NCBI RefSeq assembly: GCF_937863835.1
Contig: NZ_CALMHT010000073.1
Span: forward strand, 1 to 64,000
Reading direction: 5' to 3'
From: an uncultured Prevotella sp.
GTDB lineage: Bacteria; Bacteroidota; Bacteroidia; Bacteroidales; Bacteroidaceae
Length of the DNA: 64,000 nucleotides
Shown here: piece after piece, positions 61,592-64,000 of the stretch
How positions within the stretch are numbered: the first letter of the stretch is position 1
Layout of the letters: each line of letters opens with the position of its first letter
The notes under the pieces: generated by a model
What the model saw: the letters and a program-made list of their open reading frames with translations, nothing else
Databases searched by the model: none
What the model was told of the DNA's origin: nothing
Position numbers and translations under genes: made by a program

Positions 61592-62317
61592 ATGGAAAAC
61601 TTTAAAGTAATCATAGTAGAAGATGTTCCTTTGGAACTGAAAGGTACCGTAGGTATTTTTAAGAATGATATACCAGAGGCTGAGATAATAGGTACGGCAG
61701 ACAGTGAAATAACCTATTGGCGGCTGATGAAAGAACATAATCCTGATCTTGTGCTTCTCGATCTAGGTCTGGGCGGTTCTACAACTGTAGGAGTCGAAAT
61801 ATGTCGACAGACAAAGGAAACCCGTAAGGAAGTGAAAGTGCTTATCTTTACAGGCGAAATACTGAACGAGAAATTGTGGGTCGATGTACTTGACGCAGGA
61901 GCTGACGGTATTATCCTTAAAAGCGGTGAACTGCTTACCCGTGGTGATGTGCGTAGTGTGATGGAAGGCAAACGTCTCGTGTTCAACCAACCGATATTGG
62001 AGAAAATCGTGGAACGGTTCAAATATACCGTCGATAACCAACTGATCAGTCAGGAGGCATTGGTCAACTATGAGATAGACGAATATGACGAACGTTTTCT
62101 AAGACATCTTGCCCTGGGATATACCAAAGAACAGATAACCAACTTGCGTGGTATGCCGTTCGGCGTAAAGAGTCTGGAGAAGCGACAGAACGAACTGGTT
62201 CAGAAATTGTTTCCTAACGGGAACGGTGGCATTGGTATCAACGCCACACGTCTTGTCGTAAGGGCACTTGAACTGAGAATACTGGATATCGACAATCTGA
62301 CCCCTGATGAAGAATAG
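61592..62317 (+). CDS. response regulator with LuxR-like C-terminal region
   Basis: 241 residues. N-terminal receiver (about 4-125) with the acidic pair E10-D11, phospho-acceptor D57 in LLDLGLG, and K123-like lysine in GIILKSGE. The C-terminal segment (YDERFLRHLALGYTKEQITNLRGMPFGVKSLEKRQNEL) reads as a LuxR/sigma-4-like helix-turn-helix. It is the natural partner of the double kinase upstream and shares its operon with the membrane protein gene, which overlaps its end by 11 bases. Regulon unknown. Confidence 0.82.
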   Translation: MENFKVIIVEDVPLELKGTVGIFKNDIPEAEIIGTADSEITYWRLMKEHNPDLVLLDLGLGGSTTVGVEICRQTKETRKEVKVLIFTGEILNEKLWVDVLDAGADGIILKSGELLTRGDVRSVMEGKRLVFNQPILEKIVERFKYTVDNQLISQEALVNYEIDEYDERFLRHLALGYTKEQITNLRGMPFGVKSLEKRQNELVQKLFPNGNGGIGINATRLVVRALELRILDIDNLTPDEE

Positions 62318-62933
62318 GCGTGAATACATATTGGCTGTCGTCTGTATCATTTTGGCCGTGTTGCAACTGTCGTTGATACTGTTGTCATGGCTGTTGAATG
62401 CAGCCAACGCAGGCAGTATGTCTATACGCAGTATGCTGAGTCCTGAAGGAATCAGGTGGTTCTTCGGCCATTTTGCCGACAATATGGCCACACCTTTGTT
62501 GGTATGGTTGATATTGATAGCCATTGCATCGGGTACTGTCAAAGACAGTGGAATCAATAAGGTGTTGGGGAAACTGTTTCTGCATCGGAGTAACATCCTG
62601 TTCAGGGAAAGGATAGCCCTTTACTTTGTTGCCACCGAACTGATCGGTTGCATCGTCATCATGCTGTTGCTCACCGTCATGCCCCATGCCATATTACTCA
62701 GTGTAAACGGTGAACTGTTCCCCAGCAGTTTCAGTTATAGTATCATACCGGTAACGGCATTCGTCGTAGTATTATTGTCGGTGAGTTACGGATTGCTGTC
62801 TGGAACACTGGGCAGTATCGTCAGTGTCTTCCGTTCGCTTGTATCAGGTATCGCCCGATTCAATTATGTCTGGTTCCTTTATCTGTTGGCCATGCAATTG
62901 TATTGTTCGATACAATTCGTGTTTACATTATAA
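62307..62933 (+). CDS. AbgT-like small membrane protein
   Basis: 208 residues with about five to six membrane helices. The SIRSMLSPEGIRWFFGHFAD and VWLILIAIASGTVKDSGI segments resemble the N-terminal part of AbgT (p-aminobenzoyl-glutamate) transporters, but the protein is less than half of their ~510 residues and lacks their C-terminal ion-site half. It overlaps the response-regulator gene by 11 bases (ATG inside GATGAAGAATAG), so it is probably translationally coupled. It converges on the NUDIX gene, overlapping it by 6 bases. Function unknown. Confidence 0.65.
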   Translation: MKNRREYILAVVCIILAVLQLSLILLSWLLNAANAGSMSIRSMLSPEGIRWFFGHFADNMATPLLVWLILIAIASGTVKDSGINKVLGKLFLHRSNILFRERIALYFVATELIGCIVIMLLLTVMPHAILLSVNGELFPSSFSYSIIPVTAFVVVLLSVSYGLLSGTLGSIVSVFRSLVSGIARFNYVWFLYLLAMQLYCSIQFVFTL

Positions 62934-63428
62934 AAAGTATTTTCGATATTCATTCTCGAAGTTAGGGGTAAAAACCCCTTTGCCCATGTTGTCCAGTATT
63001 TCCTCCTTACTCCAGAAACGGCCACCGTCCAGTTCTTCTTTGCTTGGCTTTACATCACCGTCATAAATGGTTTTGTGCACATAGACCAGTTCCTTTTCCC
63101 GTTTGCTCTCAAAGACATAGTGTCCAAGAGATTCCGGAACGAAATCAGTGATACCCAGTTCTTCGCCTACTTCTCTTTTCAGAGCTATCTCTATACTTTC
63201 GCCGAGGTCTACATGTCCGCCTGTTGCCGTATCCCATTTGCCCGGTTGAATATCTTTCCATTCCGGACGTTTCTGCAGATATAAGTCACCGTGACTGTTG
63301 AATACATGTAGATGAACTACAGGGTGCAGTATTTTGCTACCGTCGTGGGCGTGTCCTCTAGTTATACTGCCTGTGATATTTCCTTCTTCATCCACAATGG
63401 GAAACTCTTCATTGCTGTTGTCTGTCAT
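62928..63428 (-). CDS. NUDIX hydrolase, IPP-isomerase-like
   Basis: 166 residues. A complete NUDIX box GGHVDLGES ... REVGEELGI (residues about 69-91) with preceding LYLQKRPEWKDIQPGKWDTA and N-terminal IVDEEGNITGSITR, the arrangement seen in YfcD and other proteins related to isopentenyl-diphosphate isomerase. The substrate is uncertain. The gene lies 12 bases after ispE, an isoprenoid gene, which makes an isoprenoid or housekeeping clean-up role thinkable (inference). Convergent 6-base overlap with the AbgT-like gene and no room for a terminator between them. Confidence 0.82.
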   Translation of the reverse strand: MTDNSNEEFPIVDEEGNITGSITRGHAHDGSKILHPVVHLHVFNSHGDLYLQKRPEWKDIQPGKWDTATGGHVDLGESIEIALKREVGEELGITDFVPESLGHYVFESKREKELVYVHKTIYDGDVKPSKEELDGGRFWSKEEILDNMGKGVFTPNFENEYRKYFL

Positions 63429-63440
63429 TATATTATCTGT

Positions 63441-64000
63441 TTATAATTGTTCCGTTATTGTTCTGCAGTCAGGAAAATCGTTTGCAAGTTGATCGGGAAT
63501 ACGGTCGAAGATGCCGAACATGGCACTGCCGCTTCCCGACATCATGGCGAATACCGCCCCTCTGTCATACAGATGCTGCTTGATAGCTGCCAGTTCAGGA
63601 TAAATGTCAAATATCGGTTTCTCAAAATCGTTGCTTAGATTGTCTTTCCATGTTTCAACCGGTTGTTTTACTACTTCGCGGCAACATATCGCAGGATGCG
63701 CAGGGGCAATCTTGGCGTAGGCGAGAGCTGTCGACACGGCGACAGGTGGTTTTACAACCGCAATATGATAACCAGACAACGAAACATCGGCCGGACGAAG
63801 ACGATCACCGATACCGTCGGCATAAGAAGGTTGCGGATTGATGAAAAAGGCACAGTCGGCACCCAGTCGTGCGGCATACCGGCGCATCTCATCAAGGCTG
63901 AGGCCTAAACCATACTGTCTGTTTAACAAGGTAATGGCGTAAGCGCAGTCGGCCGACCCTCCCCCCATACCAGCCTGCATGGGGATATTCTTATATAGAT
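63441..64000 (-). CDS. ispE: 4-diphosphocytidyl-2-C-methyl-D-erythritol kinase (5' end outside window)
   Basis: The C-terminal part of IspE, the GHMP kinase that phosphorylates CDP-methylerythritol in the non-mevalonate isoprenoid pathway. The frame is open through the right edge and the visible part starts inside the gene with LYKNIPMQAGMGGGSADC, containing the glycine-rich ATP loop. GADCAFFINPQPSYADGIGD and the C-terminal SGSGSAMFGIF motif follow. About 186 codons are visible, of about 275 expected; the start codon lies beyond 64000. Confidence 0.93.
   Translation of the reverse strand, partial: LYKNIPMQAGMGGGSADCAYAITLLNRQYGLGLSLDEMRRYAARLGADCAFFINPQPSYADGIGDRLRPADVSLSGYHIAVVKPPVAVSTALAYAKIAPAHPAICCREVVKQPVETWKDNLSNDFEKPIFDIYPELAAIKQHLYDRGAVFAMMSGSGSAMFGIFDRIPDQLANDFPDCRTITEQL

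Noticed and set aside
1..64000. CRISPR arrays, tRNA or rRNA genes, insertion sequences, integrase/attachment sites
   Set aside because: No regularly spaced repeats, no cloverleaf-like sequence with CCA-adjacent stem, no transposase or integrase reading frame and no long direct repeats were found on reading both strands by eye; a tRNAscan or repeat search could not be run.

Overview
The window looks like chromosomal DNA of a Bacteroidales bacterium, most likely Prevotella-like. At least ten genes are preceded by the Bacteroidetes-type promoter (-7 TAnnTTTG, with TTTG or a near match 19-21 bases upstream). Shine-Dalgarno sequences are mostly absent. The gene content is that of a strictly anaerobic gut/oral-type Bacteroidales: pyruvate:ferredoxin oxidoreductase, a fused NfnAB-like transhydrogenase, rubrerythrin, a membrane pyrophosphatase, pyruvate phosphate dikinase, GH43 and GH13 glycosidases and a hexuronate pathway. 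No rRNA, tRNA, IS element, prophage or CRISPR was seen. 49 protein genes are called, one of them cut by the right edge, and one of only 29 codons.

Layout. 0.4-8.5 kb (minus): rplU-rpmA, and a run serS - NfnAB fusion - DUF486 protein - TtcA-like thiolase, then nucleoside phosphorylase - mnmE. 8.5-8.66 kb: a promoter/terminator pair with no gene between them, a candidate small RNA. 8.9-14.0 kb: dapA-araC, rubrerythrin, ansA and uxaC. 14.1-23.1 kb: one apparent operon, Wza-like lipoprotein - glmS - divergent purF - carA - carB, closed by a 20-bp terminator stem. 23.2-31.1 kb: REC-kinase, fabD, a GH13 amylase fused to an AlaX-like tRNA-editing domain, a nuclease-fold membrane protein with a kinase-REC hybrid, and a glycosyltransferase. 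31.2-41.2 kb: RNase G, a 29-residue AURKAIP1/COX24-like protein, HU, PFOR, an AAA ATPase, an ATP-grasp-like protein and GH43. 41.3-51.3 kb: a natural His8 membrane protein, hppA, porin, rlmD, ppdK, a double zinc-ribbon membrane protein and a GH25 lysozyme. 51.4-62.9 kb: the hexuronate locus (LacI - uxaA - NhaC - unknown) divergent from kdgK - kdgA - giant double histidine kinase - response regulator - AbgT-like membrane protein. 62.9-64 kb: NUDIX and ispE (5' end outside).

How they fit together. UxaC (12.6 kb), UxaA, KdgK and KdgA supply much of the route from galacturonate/glucuronate to pyruvate and glyceraldehyde-3-phosphate. The LacI-type regulator sits between the two halves with two candidate operators. 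The downstream two-component system is translationally coupled to kdgA. PFOR, the NfnAB fusion, PPDK and HppA are the redox/pyrophosphate core of an anaerobe. The 14-23 kb operon gathers glutamine amidotransferases (glmS, purF paralogue, carA) with a polysaccharide export lipoprotein. The observations most worth following are the amylase-AlaX fusion, the ~95-nt sRNA candidate, the double sensor kinase, the divergent PurF paralogue and the two mutually exclusive hairpins behind the porin gene.
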